A stretch of 64,000 nucleotides of DNA, taken from contig NZ_MSCJ01000001.1 in NCBI RefSeq assembly GCF_002954615.1, positions 2,728,001 to 2,792,000 on the forward strand, given 5' to 3'. Below are positions 30,967 to 41,820 of the stretch, piece by piece. Under the pieces are notes generated by a model. The model made no database searches, was not told where the DNA came from, and saw only the letters and a program-made list of their open reading frames with translations. A program made the position numbers and the translations under genes. This stretch comes from Photobacterium angustum. GTDB taxonomy: Bacteria; Pseudomonadota; Gammaproteobacteria; Enterobacterales; Vibrionaceae. Position 1 is the first letter of the stretch. Each line of letters starts with the position of its first letter.

Positions 30967-31242
30967 ATGGCACGCGTAACCGTTCAAGACGCTGTTGATA
31001 AAATTGGCAACCGTTTCGATCTGATCCAAATTGCTGCTCGCCGCGCACGTCAAATGCAAACCGGCGGTAAGGATCCATTGGTTCCTGAAGAAAACGACAA
31101 GTACACAGTAATTGCACTTCGTGAAATCGAAGAAGGCCTAATTACTAAAGATATCCTTGATGCTCGTGAGCGTCAGGAACTGCAAGAGCAAGAAGCTGCT
31201 GAATTAGCAGCAGTTAGTGCTATTGCTGGCGACCACCGTTAA
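30967..31242 (+). CDS. rpoZ: RNA polymerase omega subunit
   Basis: 91 residues, identical in length to E. coli RpoZ. Starts [19 protein letters not shown] and has the RRARQMQ segment that contacts beta prime. Omega helps assemble RNA polymerase and forms part of a ppGpp-binding site; spoT follows 17 bases later. The Shine-Dalgarno CTGGAG supports the start. Confidence 0.97.
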   Translation: MARVTVQDAVDKIGNRFDLIQIAARRARQMQTGGKDPLVPEENDKYTVIALREIEEGLITKDILDARERQELQEQEAAELAAVSAIAGDHR

Positions 31243-31259
31243 TCAGGGAACCGGGCGAA

Positions 31260-33362
31260 TTGTATCTTTTTGATAGCCTGAAAGAAGTCGCAATCGAGTA
31301 CCTGCCAGAGCCTCAGCTAGAGGCTCTTCGGCAGGCTTTCCTCGTTGCTCGCGACGCACACGAAGGGCAAACTCGCTCCACTGGCGAGCCTTATATTATC
31401 CACCCCGTTGCGGTTGCTCGCATCTTGGCGGAAATGCGTCTCGATATTGAAACGCTCATGGCGGCATTGCTTCATGACGTTATCGAAGATACCGAGGTCA
31501 CTAAAGAAGATCTCGCCAGCCGTTTTGGCGACACTGTCGCAGAATTGGTCGATGGCGTATCGAAACTCGATAAATTAAAGTTTCGCGATCGAAAAGAAGC
31601 ACAAGCTGAAAACTTCCGAAAAATGATCATGGCAATGGCTCATGATATTCGCGTAATTTTAATTAAGCTGGCTGACCGTACCCACAATATGCGAACACTC
31701 GGTGCGCTTCGCCCCGATAAACGTCGTCGTATTGCCCGCGAAACTCTTGAAATATTCTCTCCTCTTGCCCACCGTCTGGGTATCCATAACATCAAATCTG
31801 AACTTGAAGAGCTTGGCTTTGAAGCGTTATACCCAAATCGCTACCGTGTATTAAAGCAAGTGGTAGCTGCGGCGCGTGGTAACCGTAAAGAGATGATCAA
31901 TAAAATTCACGCTGAAATTGAGGGTCGCCTCAGTGATGCGGGAATTCACGCTACCGTATTAGGCCGTGAGAAAAACTTGTTCTCTATCTATAACAAGATG
32001 AAGAACAAAGAGCAGCGTTTCCACTCGATCATGGATATCTATGCTTTCCGTGTACTTGTGAGTGACTTAGATACCTGCTACCGCGTATTAGGACAAGTAC
32101 ATAACCTGTACAAACCCCGTCCTAGCCGCATGAAAGACTACATTGCGATTCCGAAAGCCAATGGCTATCAATCGCTGCATACCTCGCTTGTTGGCCCTCA
32201 TGGTGTTCCCGTTGAAGTACAGATTCGTACTGAAGACATGGATCAAATGGCAGACAAAGGCGTCGCGGCGCACTGGACCTACAAAGATGGCGAAAGCTCA
32301 GGTACCACCGCGCAAGTTAAAGCCCAGCGTTGGATGCAAAGCTTACTTGAACTTCAACAAAGTGCAGGTAGCTCATTTGAATTTATTGAAAATGTAAAAT
32401 CGGATCTTTTCCCTGACGAGATTTACGTTTTCACCCCGAAAGGCCGTATTGTTGAATTGCCTGTTGGCGCAACTGCGGTGGATTTTGCTTACGCCGTTCA
32501 TACTGATGTCGGTAATGCATGTGTTGGCTCTCGCGTTGATCGCCAACCTTATCCACTTAGCAAGCCACTTAAAAACGGTCAAACGGTTGATATCATCAGT
32601 GCTCCTGGCGCTAGACCTAACGCTGCATGGCTTAACTACGTGGTGACATCCCGTGCCCGTACTAAGATCCGCCAAATGCTGAAAACCATGCGTCGTGATG
32701 AATCAATTACTTTAGGTCGTCGTTTGCTAAACCATGCACTTGATGGCACCAGTATTGATAATATTGCTAGCGAAAATGTCACCAAAGTATTGTCTGATCT
32801 CAAACTCAGCTCAATGGATGATCTTCTCGCTGAAATTGGCTTAGGTGAAGTGATGAGTGTCGTCATTGCTCGTCGTTTCTTAGGCAATGTCGATGAACTC
32901 ACACCAAAAGAAAATGATCGTCGCTTACCGATTCAGGGCGCTGATGGCATTTTATTAACCTTTGCTAACTGCTGTCATCCGATCCATGGCGATCCGATCA
33001 TTGCCCATGTTAGTCCAGGTAAAGGCTTAGTGATCCACCGTGAAGAATGTGCCAATGTCCGTAGTCATCGTAAAGAGCCGGATAAGTACATGGCGGTAGA
33101 ATGGAGTGAAGACTTCGATCAGGAATTTGTTACCAGTTTGAAAGTCGACATGCAAAACCACCAAGGTGCGTTAGCCGATCTCACCAACACTATTGCTGCG
33201 ACAGGCTCGAATATTCAAGGCTTAGCGACGGAAGAAAAAGATGGTCGTTTATACACCATCACCGTTAAGCTAACCACACGTAGCCGTATTCATTTAGCCA
33301 ACATTATGCGTCGAATTCGTATCATGCCAAATGTAGTACGTGTCGCGCGCCAGAAAAACTAA
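31260..33362 (+). CDS. spoT: Bifunctional (p)ppGpp synthetase/hydrolase SpoT
   Basis: 700 residues in the usual order. The HD hydrolase domain (HPVAVARIL, HDVIEDTE) is intact. The synthetase domain contains KPRPSRMKDYIAIPKANGYQSLHT. TGS (IYVFTPKGRIVELP), helical and zinc-finger-like (NCCHP) regions follow, with a C-terminal ACT domain (LKVDMQNHQGALADL). The start is TTG directly before TATCTT, matching the N terminus of E. coli SpoT (MYLF). Acyl carrier protein binding to the TGS domain couples SpoT to fatty-acid starvation in E. coli. Confidence 0.97.
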   Translation: MYLFDSLKEVAIEYLPEPQLEALRQAFLVARDAHEGQTRSTGEPYIIHPVAVARILAEMRLDIETLMAALLHDVIEDTEVTKEDLASRFGDTVAELVDGVSKLDKLKFRDRKEAQAENFRKMIMAMAHDIRVILIKLADRTHNMRTLGALRPDKRRRIARETLEIFSPLAHRLGIHNIKSELEELGFEALYPNRYRVLKQVVAAARGNRKEMINKIHAEIEGRLSDAGIHATVLGREKNLFSIYNKMKNKEQRFHSIMDIYAFRVLVSDLDTCYRVLGQVHNLYKPRPSRMKDYIAIPKANGYQSLHTSLVGPHGVPVEVQIRTEDMDQMADKGVAAHWTYKDGESSGTTAQVKAQRWMQSLLELQQSAGSSFEFIENVKSDLFPDEIYVFTPKGRIVELPVGATAVDFAYAVHTDVGNACVGSRVDRQPYPLSKPLKNGQTVDIISAPGARPNAAWLNYVVTSRARTKIRQMLKTMRRDESITLGRRLLNHALDGTSIDNIASENVTKVLSDLKLSSMDDLLAEIGLGEVMSVVIARRFLGNVDELTPKENDRRLPIQGADGILLTFANCCHPIHGDPIIAHVSPGKGLVIHREECANVRSHRKEPDKYMAVEWSEDFDQEFVTSLKVDMQNHQGALADLTNTIAATGSNIQGLATEEKDGRLYTITVKLTTRSRIHLANIMRRIRIMPNVVRVARQKN

Positions 33363-33391
33363 AAGTTAATATACGCACATTTTTCATTATA

Positions 33392-33418
33392 AAAACGCCC
33401 TTTATTGGGCGTTTTGTG
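33392..33418 (+). terminator. Hairpin between spoT and trmH
   Basis: Stem AAAACGCCC/GGGCGTTTT with a six-base loop and a short T run. It may reduce read-through into trmH-recG. Confidence 0.75.
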
Positions 33419-33480
33419 TATTTGGCAATAAAGCCTTATTATCATAAACCTATCTCATTTGTTTTCATTAGGTAACATCC

Positions 33481-34206
33481 ATGACCCCAGATCGTTTTCA
33501 ACGTATCCACCAAGTATTGGCAACGCGTCAGCCCGATCTGACGGTATGTATGGAAGAAGTCCATAAACCTAATAATGTCTCAGCGATAATCCGTACTGCT
33601 GATGCTGTCGGTGTACATAAAGTGCATGCCGTTTGGCCTAAAGAAGGCATGAAGGTACTAAGCCATACTTCGGCTGGTGCGCGTAACTGGGTTGAATTAG
33701 ATACCCATGATTCTATGGTTGAAGCCGTGCAAGCATTAAAAGATCAAGGCATGCAGGTACTGGCTACTAACCTGTCTGATACTGCGATTGATTTTCGTGA
33801 TGTTGATTACACCAAGCCAACAGCGATTATTTTAGGCGGAGAGAAAAACGGGATCACTGCTGAAGCGCTAGCGATGGCCGATCAAGATATCATCATTCCA
33901 ATGGTCGGCATGGTGCAGTCATTAAATGTATCGGTAGCAAGCGCATTGATTTTGTACGAAGCACAGCGCCAACGCCAAAATGCAGGTATGTATGAGCGTG
34001 AAAAAACCTTACTGCCAGATGATGTCGTTAACCGTATTTTGTTTGAACGCGGGCATCCTGTTCTTGCTAAAGTCGCGCAACAAAAAGGCTTAGCTTACCC
34101 ACAACTCGATGATCAAGGTCAGATTGTCGCTGATGAAGCATGGTGGGCAGCCATGCAAGCGAAGAAAGTGAAAAAACGCCAACCCGCAATGGAGAATAAC
34201 GAGTAA
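33481..34206 (+). CDS. trmH: tRNA (guanosine-18-2'-O)-methyltransferase
   Basis: 241 residues, SPOUT class. Motif 1 NNVSAIIRTADAVG, motif 2 IILGGEKNGIT and motif 3 MVGMVQSLNVSVASALIL form the SAM-binding knot. It methylates the ribose of the D-loop G18. The C-terminal extension after the knot is normal for TrmH. Its stop codon overlaps the recG start (TAATG). Confidence 0.95.
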   Translation: MTPDRFQRIHQVLATRQPDLTVCMEEVHKPNNVSAIIRTADAVGVHKVHAVWPKEGMKVLSHTSAGARNWVELDTHDSMVEAVQALKDQGMQVLATNLSDTAIDFRDVDYTKPTAIILGGEKNGITAEALAMADQDIIIPMVGMVQSLNVSVASALILYEAQRQRQNAGMYEREKTLLPDDVVNRILFERGHPVLAKVAQQKGLAYPQLDDQGQIVADEAWWAAMQAKKVKKRQPAMENNE

Positions 34207-36287
34207 TGAGCGGACAACTCCTCAATACTATTTCGCTAGCTGAACTCTCTGGCGTTGGAGCAAAAATGGCAGAGAAACTGGAAAAGATTGGGCTCCATAA
34301 TGTCCAAGATTTACTGTTTCACTTACCATTACGCTATGAGGATCGCACTCGTATTTGGCCTATCAATCGAGCTATGCCAGGGCAACACTTGACCGTTCAA
34401 GGTGAAGTCCACCATACCAGCATTACTTTTGGTAAACGTAAAATGCTGGCAGTAAAAATTGGAGACGGCACAGGCTCTGTCACGCTGCGCTTTTTTAATT
34501 TTAACGCGGCAATGAAAAATAGCTTTGCTGAAGGAAAACAAGTTAAGGCTTACGGCGAAATCAAAGGCAGTAAATTCGGTCTTGAGATCATTCATCCGGA
34601 TTACCGTATTTTCTCAGAGCCGACCGAACTCAGCGTTGAAGAAACCTTAACGCCAGTATATCCAACCACTGATGGGTTACGTCAACTGACCCTGCGTAAC
34701 CTAACCGACCAAGCGCTCAACTTACTCGATAAGGCCGCGGTGACAGAACTACTGCCGGAAGGTTTGTACGACCGTCAAATGACGCTTGCACAGGCATTAC
34801 GTGCGATGCATCGTCCAACCCCTGATATCTCATTAGATCAATTAGAATCAGGTAAACATCCAGCTCAACATCGATTAATTTTAGAAGAGTTGTTGGCGCA
34901 AAATTTATCGATGCTGGCACTACGTAACAAGGGACAACAACATAGTGCTTGGCCACTTGCCGCGAAAGATTCATTAAAGCAGCAACTGCTCGATAGTCTT
35001 CCGTTCTCTCCAACGGGGGCTCAACAACGTGTTGTCGCTGACATTGAAGCCGATCTTATCAAGCCGCAGCCTATGATGCGTTTAGTTCAAGGTGATGTTG
35101 GCTCGGGTAAAACCTTAGTTGCCGCTCTTGCCGCCCTACGCGCTATTGAACATGGCTTTCAAGTCGCCTTAATGGCACCAACAGAGTTACTGGCAGAGCA
35201 GCATGCTATTAACTTTGCCAACTGGCTTAATCCAATGGGGATTCAGGTTGGCTGGATGGCAGGTAAGCTGAAAGGCAAAGCGCGCGAAGCCGAGCTTACC
35301 CGTATTGCTAGCGGTGAAGTGAAGATGGTGGTAGGTACTCATGCACTATTCCAAGACCACGTTAAATTTGAAAATTTAGCGCTAGTCATCATCGATGAGC
35401 AACACCGATTTGGTGTCCATCAGCGTTTAGAGCTACGAGAAAAAGGGGCCAATGAAGGTCGCTACCCACACCAGTTAGTCATGACAGCAACCCCCATTCC
35501 ACGTACTCTTGCCATGACAGCTTATGCCGATATGGATACGTCTGTCATTGATGAACTGCCACCCGGCCGAACACCGATCCAAACCGTTGCCTTACCCGAT
35601 GCCCGCCGCCCTGAAATTATCGAGCGCATTCGATCTGCTTGCGTTAATGAAGGACGCCAAGCCTATTGGGTATGTACCTTAATTGATGAATCTGAAGTGT
35701 TGGAAGCCCAAGCCGCCTCAGATACTGCCGATGAACTGACAGGCTTACTGCCTGATTTAAAAATTGGTTTAGTACACGGGCGAATGAAAGCCGCAGAAAA
35801 ACAAGCGGTGATGGCAAGCTTCAAAGCTGGCGAGCTGAATTTGTTAGTAGCCACAACCGTGATTGAAGTCGGGGTGGATGTGCCTAATGCCAGTTTAATG
35901 GTGATTGAAAACCCTGAACGATTAGGCTTAGCGCAGCTCCACCAGCTACGTGGCCGTGTCGGTCGAGGAAAGGTTGCGAGTCACTGTGTATTGCTTTATC
36001 ACGCCCCCCTATCTAAAACCGCTCAAAAGCGTTTAGGGGTATTACGTGAAAGCAGTGATGGTTTCGTGATCGCCCAGCGAGATTTAGAAATTCGTGGTCC
36101 GGGTGAATTACTGGGTACTAAACAAACCGGTATTGCTGAATTTAAAGTCGCCGATCTTATCCGTGACCAATACATGATCCCACAAGTGCAGAAGCTGGCT
36201 CGCTATATTCATGACAGTTACCCCGATAGCGCTAAAGCAATCATTGATCGTTGGCTTGGACAACGAGAAAACTACTCAAACGCTTAG
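34206..36287 (+). CDS. recG: ATP-dependent DNA helicase RecG
   Basis: 693 residues. An N-terminal wedge domain with an OB fold (about 60-150) recognises branched DNA. The SF2 helicase core has Walker A GDVGSGKT, the DEQH box IIDEQHRFGVHQR, motif III TATPIPRTLAM and motif VI QLRGRVGRG. It remodels stalled forks and Holliday junctions. It is coupled to trmH by start/stop overlap and is the last gene of the operon. Confidence 0.97.
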   Translation: MSGQLLNTISLAELSGVGAKMAEKLEKIGLHNVQDLLFHLPLRYEDRTRIWPINRAMPGQHLTVQGEVHHTSITFGKRKMLAVKIGDGTGSVTLRFFNFNAAMKNSFAEGKQVKAYGEIKGSKFGLEIIHPDYRIFSEPTELSVEETLTPVYPTTDGLRQLTLRNLTDQALNLLDKAAVTELLPEGLYDRQMTLAQALRAMHRPTPDISLDQLESGKHPAQHRLILEELLAQNLSMLALRNKGQQHSAWPLAAKDSLKQQLLDSLPFSPTGAQQRVVADIEADLIKPQPMMRLVQGDVGSGKTLVAALAALRAIEHGFQVALMAPTELLAEQHAINFANWLNPMGIQVGWMAGKLKGKAREAELTRIASGEVKMVVGTHALFQDHVKFENLALVIIDEQHRFGVHQRLELREKGANEGRYPHQLVMTATPIPRTLAMTAYADMDTSVIDELPPGRTPIQTVALPDARRPEIIERIRSACVNEGRQAYWVCTLIDESEVLEAQAASDTADELTGLLPDLKIGLVHGRMKAAEKQAVMASFKAGELNLLVATTVIEVGVDVPNASLMVIENPERLGLAQLHQLRGRVGRGKVASHCVLLYHAPLSKTAQKRLGVLRESSDGFVIAQRDLEIRGPGELLGTKQTGIAEFKVADLIRDQYMIPQVQKLARYIHDSYPDSAKAIIDRWLGQRENYSNA

Positions 36288-36311
36288 TTATTGGTACAGT
36301 ACAAATACAAC

Positions 36312-36348
36312 AAAGCCCACATTACCGCGCAGTAATATGGGCTTTTTT
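36312..36348. terminator. Bidirectional terminator between recG and envZ
   Basis: Stem AAAGCCCA/TGGGCTTT extended past one mismatch by ATTAC/GTAAT, loop of six, followed by six T. Confidence 0.88.
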
Positions 36349-36358
36349 ATTTGCCGAC

Positions 36359-37690
36359 TTACTTCATTTTATGTAGCGGTAACGTCACTTCAACGCGTAA
36401 ACCACCTTCACTGCGGTTACGCACTAAAATAACACCATCATGCTGATCAACAATACGCTTCACAATCGCAAGTCCTAACCCTGTCCCTTCCGCTTCACTA
36501 CCGCGAGCTGAATCACCACGCGTAAGGGGTTGGAACATCTTATTGACCTGATCAGGCGCAATACCCGGACCATCATCTTCAACGCAAAACCATACAGATT
36601 TACGATCAGCAGAAGCACCACTCGATATCTTCACCCAACCTTTACCATAGCGTTGTGCGTTCACCACAAGGTTTGCGACAGCACGTTTAAGCGCAACCGC
36701 ATTAGCGGAAACCGTTCCAGGGATCTCACCGAGTTGCTGATCAATAGTTTTACCGTAACTGCCTTCAGTATGCGCAACATCAATCAGCAAGGTATTCAGA
36801 TCAAGATCTTCTTCTTCCTGCTTTTTAGTCGATTTTAGATAATCCATAAACTGACTAATGATCGCGTTACACTCTTCTGTATCAGTGATCATCGATTCCG
36901 CTAAATAGCTATCTTCAGGTGACATCATTTCTGTAGCCAGACGAATACGGGTTAATGGCGTACGTAAATCATGGCTGACACCTGCCATTAACAGCGCGCG
37001 ATCTTCTTCTAGCTGTTTAATACCCTGTGACATCTGATTAAAGGCTTTGGTTACTGAGCGAATTTCAGAAGCGCCTTGCTCAGGAAGTTGTGGTGGCGTT
37101 TCACCACGACCCACCATAAGTGCGGCCTGTTCCAACTCCATTAATGGACGGTTTTGGATCCGAATAAATAACCAGCCACCAGCAATCACAAGAAAGGCAA
37201 TGATCAGGCTATAACGAAATAGCGGCGCAAAGTCTTCTTCTTGCAGTTCTGATAACGGGACTCGCATTAAGAAATTCGGCATCGCATCGGTTTTTAGCCA
37301 CAGTACATAACTGTCAGCGCCGAGCAATAAACGAACATCGGTTGGCGAACCAAGATCTTTGGTCATCTGCTCACTGAGATAACCAATATGCATAGCATCA
37401 TGGAAAGGTTTTGCAGCTTCACTATCAGGAGCGACTAAGGTTAGACCTAACTCTTCTAATAGTTTACGACGAAGAGGACGGTCAAGATGTACACATTGAT
37501 CATCCGGCATCGCCAATTCATCGTTAAGCATCAATTTTACTTCATAAGATAGGATGCGGTTGAATTGCTGAATGCTGGGTAATAAGGCGTAATTAACTAT
37601 GGTCAGATACGAAAAAATCTGGCTTGCGATAAGCAAGCCAGCTAATAGGATTAACGTTCGACCAAATGTGCTTTTTGGCGATAAACGCAT
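36359..37690 (-). CDS. envZ: Osmosensor histidine kinase EnvZ
   Basis: 443 residues. Two membrane helices (about 14-35 and 160-180) flank a periplasmic sensor of about 120 residues; a HAMP linker and the dimerisation domain with the phosphorylated His in [14 protein letters not shown] (about residue 240) follow. The ATPase domain has NAQRYG, EDDGPGI and GTGLGLAI. It phosphorylates and dephosphorylates OmpR. Its start is three bases after the ompR stop. Confidence 0.96.
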   Translation of the reverse strand: MRLSPKSTFGRTLILLAGLLIASQIFSYLTIVNYALLPSIQQFNRILSYEVKLMLNDELAMPDDQCVHLDRPLRRKLLEELGLTLVAPDSEAAKPFHDAMHIGYLSEQMTKDLGSPTDVRLLLGADSYVLWLKTDAMPNFLMRVPLSELQEEDFAPLFRYSLIIAFLVIAGGWLFIRIQNRPLMELEQAALMVGRGETPPQLPEQGASEIRSVTKAFNQMSQGIKQLEEDRALLMAGVSHDLRTPLTRIRLATEMMSPEDSYLAESMITDTEECNAIISQFMDYLKSTKKQEEEDLDLNTLLIDVAHTEGSYGKTIDQQLGEIPGTVSANAVALKRAVANLVVNAQRYGKGWVKISSGASADRKSVWFCVEDDGPGIAPDQVNKMFQPLTRGDSARGSEAEGTGLGLAIVKRIVDQHDGVILVRNRSEGGLRVEVTLPLHKMK

Positions 37691-37693
37691 GGC

Positions 37694-38413
37694 TTACGCC
37701 TCGCGGCCATCAGGAACGAAGACATAACCTAAACCCCACACTGTTTGGATATAACGTGGACGGCTTGGATCTTCTTCAACCATACGACGTAAACGTGAGA
37801 TTTGTACGTCGATAGAACGTTCCATTGCTGAATATTCACGACCACGCGCCATATTCATCAACTTATCACGTGACATCGGCTCACGAGCATTAGTAACCAA
37901 TGCTTTTAATACCGCAAACTCACCAGACGTTAATGGCATAGGAACATCGCCACGGAACATTTCACGCGTGCCTAAGTTTAAACGGAATTCACCGAACTCA
38001 ATCATCTTGCTATCAACACTCGGTGCGCCCGGTGCTTCAATTGTTTGACGACGTAGTACCGCACGAATACGCGCTAACAGCTCTCGTGGGTTAAACGGTT
38101 TAGGCAGGTAATCATCAGCGCCCACTTCAAGACCCACAATGCGATCAACCTCATCACCTTTTGCTGTTAGCATCAAAATAGGTAACATGTTATTGGCATT
38201 ACGTAAGCGACGACAAATTGATAAGCCATCTTCACCTGGCAGCATTAAATCTAACACCATTAGATGAAACGTTTCGCGGGCTAATAGACGATCCATTTGT
38301 TCGCCATTTGCCACACTTCGAACCTGAAATCCTTGCTCAGATAAATAACGTTCTAATAGCGCGCGTAAGCGCATGTCATCATCAACAACCAGAATTTTGT
38401 AATTTTCTTGCAT
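37694..38413 (-). CDS. ompR: Response regulator OmpR
   Basis: 239 residues. The receiver domain has the acidic pocket VVDDDMRLR, the phosphorylated Asp in MVLDLMLPGEDG and the conserved Lys in LPKPFNPREL. The winged-helix domain ends with SRLRRMVEEDPSRPRYIQTVWGLGYVF. It controls porins and other envelope genes in response to osmolarity and pH. It is upstream of envZ in the same operon. Confidence 0.97.
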   Translation of the reverse strand: MQENYKILVVDDDMRLRALLERYLSEQGFQVRSVANGEQMDRLLARETFHLMVLDLMLPGEDGLSICRRLRNANNMLPILMLTAKGDEVDRIVGLEVGADDYLPKPFNPRELLARIRAVLRRQTIEAPGAPSVDSKMIEFGEFRLNLGTREMFRGDVPMPLTSGEFAVLKALVTNAREPMSRDKLMNMARGREYSAMERSIDVQISRLRRMVEEDPSRPRYIQTVWGLGYVFVPDGREA

Positions 38414-38777
38414 AATCCACCTTCAGCGGTCGAGGTCTTGAGCTTTTGCCGTAGTGTACGTCAGCTCACTAAACAGACTCAGAATTTCCTGCGTTTTTTT
38501 CAGGCAAATATGTAACAGAGTATGTATATTCGTTTTATGCGCCAGATAAGCGCCTGAGTCAATTAAGTAATTATAAAATAGCTAAAATGAAGTGAAAACT
38601 AGGGTTGCAGTCTATTTTATCTTGGTGAAAAGACACCTCTTCCCTGTCATATCTCATCTTTATTTCTACATAATTTGAAACTTACCGCGACAATTTATTA
38701 TTGCGCTTATTGACCCATCCGTCTAAGCGTTAGATCATCGCCCCATTCCTCGTTCACGTCATGTTATAAGGATAGCT
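38414..38777. other. Intergenic region between ompR and greB
   Basis: 364 bases between divergent starts; it must contain both promoters. It is AT-rich, and I see no RNA gene, repeat or small open frame. TTGACC near 38709 could be a -35 element for greB, but no good -10 follows at the correct spacing. Confidence 0.5.
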
Positions 38778-39260
38778 ATGAGAACCAACCTAGTGACGCG
38801 TGAAGGTTACAATAAATTAAAAAAAGAACTTGATTTCCTATGGCGTGAAGATCGCCCTGAAGTGACCAAGAAAGTCACTTGGGCTGCTAGTCTGGGTGAT
38901 AGATCGGAAAATGCCGACTACCAATACAATAAAAAACGCTTGCGTGAAATTGACCGTCGCGTCCGCTTTTTACGTAAACGCTTAGATGTATTAAAGGTGA
39001 TTGATTACTCCCCGCAACAAGATGGCAAAGTCTTCTTTGGTGCTTGGGTGGAAATTGAAAATGAAGCAGGAGAAACAAAGACCTTTCGTATCGTTGGTCC
39101 TGACGAAATTTATGGCAGAAACGACTATATCTCGATTGATTCACCTATGGCACGGGCGCTACTTAGCAAAGAAGTCGATGATGATATTGTCGTTACCACT
39201 CCGCTTGGCAAGAAGGAATGGTTTATCAATGAAATCCGCTACGACACCGACATTGAGTAA
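38778..39260 (+). CDS. greB: Transcription elongation factor GreB
   Basis: 160 residues. An N-terminal coiled coil carries the acidic tip (WAASLGDRSENADYQ) that reaches into the RNA polymerase secondary channel and promotes cleavage of backtracked RNA. The C-terminal FKBP-like domain follows. The segment LDFLWREDRPEVT and the basic patch KKRLREIDRRVRFLRKRL distinguish GreB from GreA. The Shine-Dalgarno AAGGA supports the start. It is divergent from ompR, the usual order. Confidence 0.96.
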   Translation: MRTNLVTREGYNKLKKELDFLWREDRPEVTKKVTWAASLGDRSENADYQYNKKRLREIDRRVRFLRKRLDVLKVIDYSPQQDGKVFFGAWVEIENEAGETKTFRIVGPDEIYGRNDYISIDSPMARALLSKEVDDDIVVTTPLGKKEWFINEIRYDTDIE

Positions 39261-39286
39261 TTAAATCATCATTACTGCATACGATA

Positions 39287-39317
39287 GAAGCCGTTCGTTA
39301 TGTACACGGCTTCTTTT
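39287..39317 (+). terminator. Terminator after greB
   Basis: Stem GAAGCCGT/ACGGCTTC with an eleven-base loop and a TTTT tail. Confidence 0.75.
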
Positions 39318-39423
39318 CCGATCTTTTTTCTGCTCACTGACACACTCTTAACATCGGTAAACTTGCCACTCTCATCGGGAGACGTAGAATGTAAGCTTAA
39401 CGATAAACAAGAGATACCTACGG

Positions 39424-41754
39424 ATGAGCAACTCTATCAATCAGCTGATTGCCAGCGAACTGAATGTTCGAAATGAACAAATCAATGCAGCAGTCACACT
39501 GCTCGATGATGGTAACACCGTGCCTTTTATTGCCCGTTACCGTAAAGAAGTCACTGGCGGCTTGGATGATACCCAGCTTCGTAATTTAGAATCACGTTTA
39601 GGCTACTTACGTGAGCTCGATGATCGTCGTCAGGTCATTTTAAAATCGATTACCGAGCAAGGTAAATTGACCCCTGCGCTAGAGGCTGAAATCAAGACAG
39701 CAGACAGTAAGACCCGTCTTGAAGATCTTTACTTGCCTTACAAGCCTAAGCGCCGCACTAAAGGTCAAATTGCCATTGAAGCCGGTATTGAGCCTTTAGC
39801 TGATCTGCTTTGGAGCCAACCAGACAATACTCCTGAGCAAGCAGCTGAACAATTTTTAAATCCAGAGCAAGGCTTTGCTGATACCAAAGCGGTACTGGAT
39901 GGCGCTCGCGCAATCTTAATGGAGCGCTTTGCTGAAGATGCAACCTTGCTTGATAAGATCCGTCGCCAGTTAAACGGTCAAGCAGAACTGACTTCTCGTC
40001 TTGTCGATGGCAAAGAGCACGATGGTGCGAAATTTAAAGATTACTTTGAATATAACGAGCCATTAAAAACTATTCCATCTCACCGCGCACTCGCGCTATT
40101 TCGTGGTCGTAATGAAGGCTTCCTACAATTAGCATTGAATGCTGATCCCAACCAAGATGAAGGCGTTCGAGGCTCTTACTGTGAAGTGATTATTGCCGAT
40201 CACTACGGCGTAAAACTGGGAACAGCACCTGCTGATGCATGGCGTAAGCAGGTAATAAGTTGGGCATGGCGCATTAAAATTTTAATGCACATGGAAACCG
40301 AACTGATGAGCGCACTGCGTGAAAAAGCCGAAGATGGCGCGATGCAAGTGTTCGCCGACAACCTGAAAGATTTGTTAATGGCAGCCCCTGCTGGCCCTCG
40401 CGTTACACTAGCACTCGATCCTGGTTTACGTACAGGGAGTAAGATTGCAGTAGTTGATGAAACCGGCAAGTTACTCGATACTGCCACCATCTACCCGCAC
40501 CAACCCCACAACAAAATTGCAGAATCAAGCAAAGTCGTTTTAGCCTTAATCAACAAGCATAACGTTAACTTAATTGCGATTGGTAATGGTACTGCTTCAC
40601 GTGAAACAGATGCGTTTGTTGCCAAACTACTTAAAGATAATAATCTAAAAGTACAGAGCGTAATGGTGAGTGAAGCCGGTGCATCGGTATACTCTGCATC
40701 AGAACTTGCTGCAAATGAATTCCCAAACCTAGATGTTTCTATCCGTGGTGCGGTGTCTATTGGTCGTCGTCTGCAAGACCCATTGGCAGAGTTAGTGAAA
40801 ATTGATCCGAAATCTATCGGTGTGGGTCAATACCAACACGATGTTAGCCAAAGCATGTTAGCGAAACGCCTCGATGCCGTAGTTGAAGACTGTGTAAACG
40901 CCGTAGGTGTGGACGTAAATACTGCATCTGCTGCACTACTTACGCGCGTGGCAGGTTTGAACGCTACCATCGCACAAAACATCGTGAACTATCGTGATGA
41001 AAATGGCCGCTTTGATGCGCGTACAGCCCTGAAAAAAGTCGGACGTTTAGGGCCAAAAGCATTTGAGCAGTGTGCTGGATTCTTGCGTATCATGAATGGC
41101 AAAAATCCACTTGATAGCTCTGCAGTTCACCCAGAGTCTTATGCGGTAGTTAAAGCTATTTCGGCTGCTAATAATAAACCGGTTGATGCAATCATTGGTA
41201 ACACCGATTTCCTACGTAGCTTAAAAGCCGCTGACTACACCGATGCAGACTTCGGTTTACCAACGGTAACCGACATCATTAGCGAGCTGGATAAACCCGG
41301 TCGAGATCCTCGTCCTGAGTTTAAAACAGCCACCTTTGCTGAAGGCGTTAATGAAGTAAAAGATCTGATCCCTGGCATGGTATTAGAAGGCGTGATCACT
41401 AACGTGACTAACTTCGGTGCTTTTGTTGATGTCGGCGTACACCAAGATGGTTTAGTCCATATCTCCGCCCTATCTGATAAGTTCGTTTCAGATCCACGCG
41501 AAGTGGTAAAAGCGGGTGATATCGTTAAAGTGAAAGTGATGGAAGTGGATTTACAGCGTAAGCGTATTGGTATGTCGATGCGTTTATCTGATGAGCCGGG
41601 ACAAGAGAAGCCGACTCGTCAACCTCGCGACAACTCACCACGCCCAACTAGAAGTCAGCCACAAAGCCAACCTCGTCAACATAGCAATAGTAATAGCAAC
41701 GCCGCAATGGGCGGGGCCTTTGCTGCTGCCTTTGCGAATGCTAAGAAAAAATAA
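39424..41754 (+). CDS. tex: RNA-binding transcription accessory protein Tex
   Basis: 776 residues. A helical N-terminal region ([15 protein letters not shown]) is followed by the YqgF/RuvC-like domain ([17 protein letters not shown]), helix-hairpin-helix repeats ([18 protein letters not shown]) and an S1 RNA-binding domain ([27 protein letters not shown]). The last 45 or so residues are low-complexity Pro/Gln/Asn/Ser. It is conserved in bacteria; the molecular role is only partly known. It follows greB, as in E. coli (yhgF). Confidence 0.95.
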   Translation: MSNSINQLIASELNVRNEQINAAVTLLDDGNTVPFIARYRKEVTGGLDDTQLRNLESRLGYLRELDDRRQVILKSITEQGKLTPALEAEIKTADSKTRLEDLYLPYKPKRRTKGQIAIEAGIEPLADLLWSQPDNTPEQAAEQFLNPEQGFADTKAVLDGARAILMERFAEDATLLDKIRRQLNGQAELTSRLVDGKEHDGAKFKDYFEYNEPLKTIPSHRALALFRGRNEGFLQLALNADPNQDEGVRGSYCEVIIADHYGVKLGTAPADAWRKQVISWAWRIKILMHMETELMSALREKAEDGAMQVFADNLKDLLMAAPAGPRVTLALDPGLRTGSKIAVVDETGKLLDTATIYPHQPHNKIAESSKVVLALINKHNVNLIAIGNGTASRETDAFVAKLLKDNNLKVQSVMVSEAGASVYSASELAANEFPNLDVSIRGAVSIGRRLQDPLAELVKIDPKSIGVGQYQHDVSQSMLAKRLDAVVEDCVNAVGVDVNTASAALLTRVAGLNATIAQNIVNYRDENGRFDARTALKKVGRLGPKAFEQCAGFLRIMNGKNPLDSSAVHPESYAVVKAISAANNKPVDAIIGNTDFLRSLKAADYTDADFGLPTVTDIISELDKPGRDPRPEFKTATFAEGVNEVKDLIPGMVLEGVITNVTNFGAFVDVGVHQDGLVHISALSDKFVSDPREVVKAGDIVKVKVMEVDLQRKRIGMSMRLSDEPGQEKPTRQPRDNSPRPTRSQPQSQPRQHSNSNSNAAMGGAFAAAFANAKKK

Positions 41755-41778
41755 GCTAACGCCTTATTCATGAAAGAA

Positions 41779-41808
41779 AAAGCCAGACATGATGTCTGGC
41801 TTTGTTTT
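41779..41808. terminator. Bidirectional terminator after tex
   Basis: Eleven-base stem AAAGCCAGACA/TGTCTGGCTTT with a TGA loop, with A-rich and T-rich flanks serving both convergent genes. Confidence 0.88.
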
Positions 41809-41820
41809 ATCAAGTAGAAA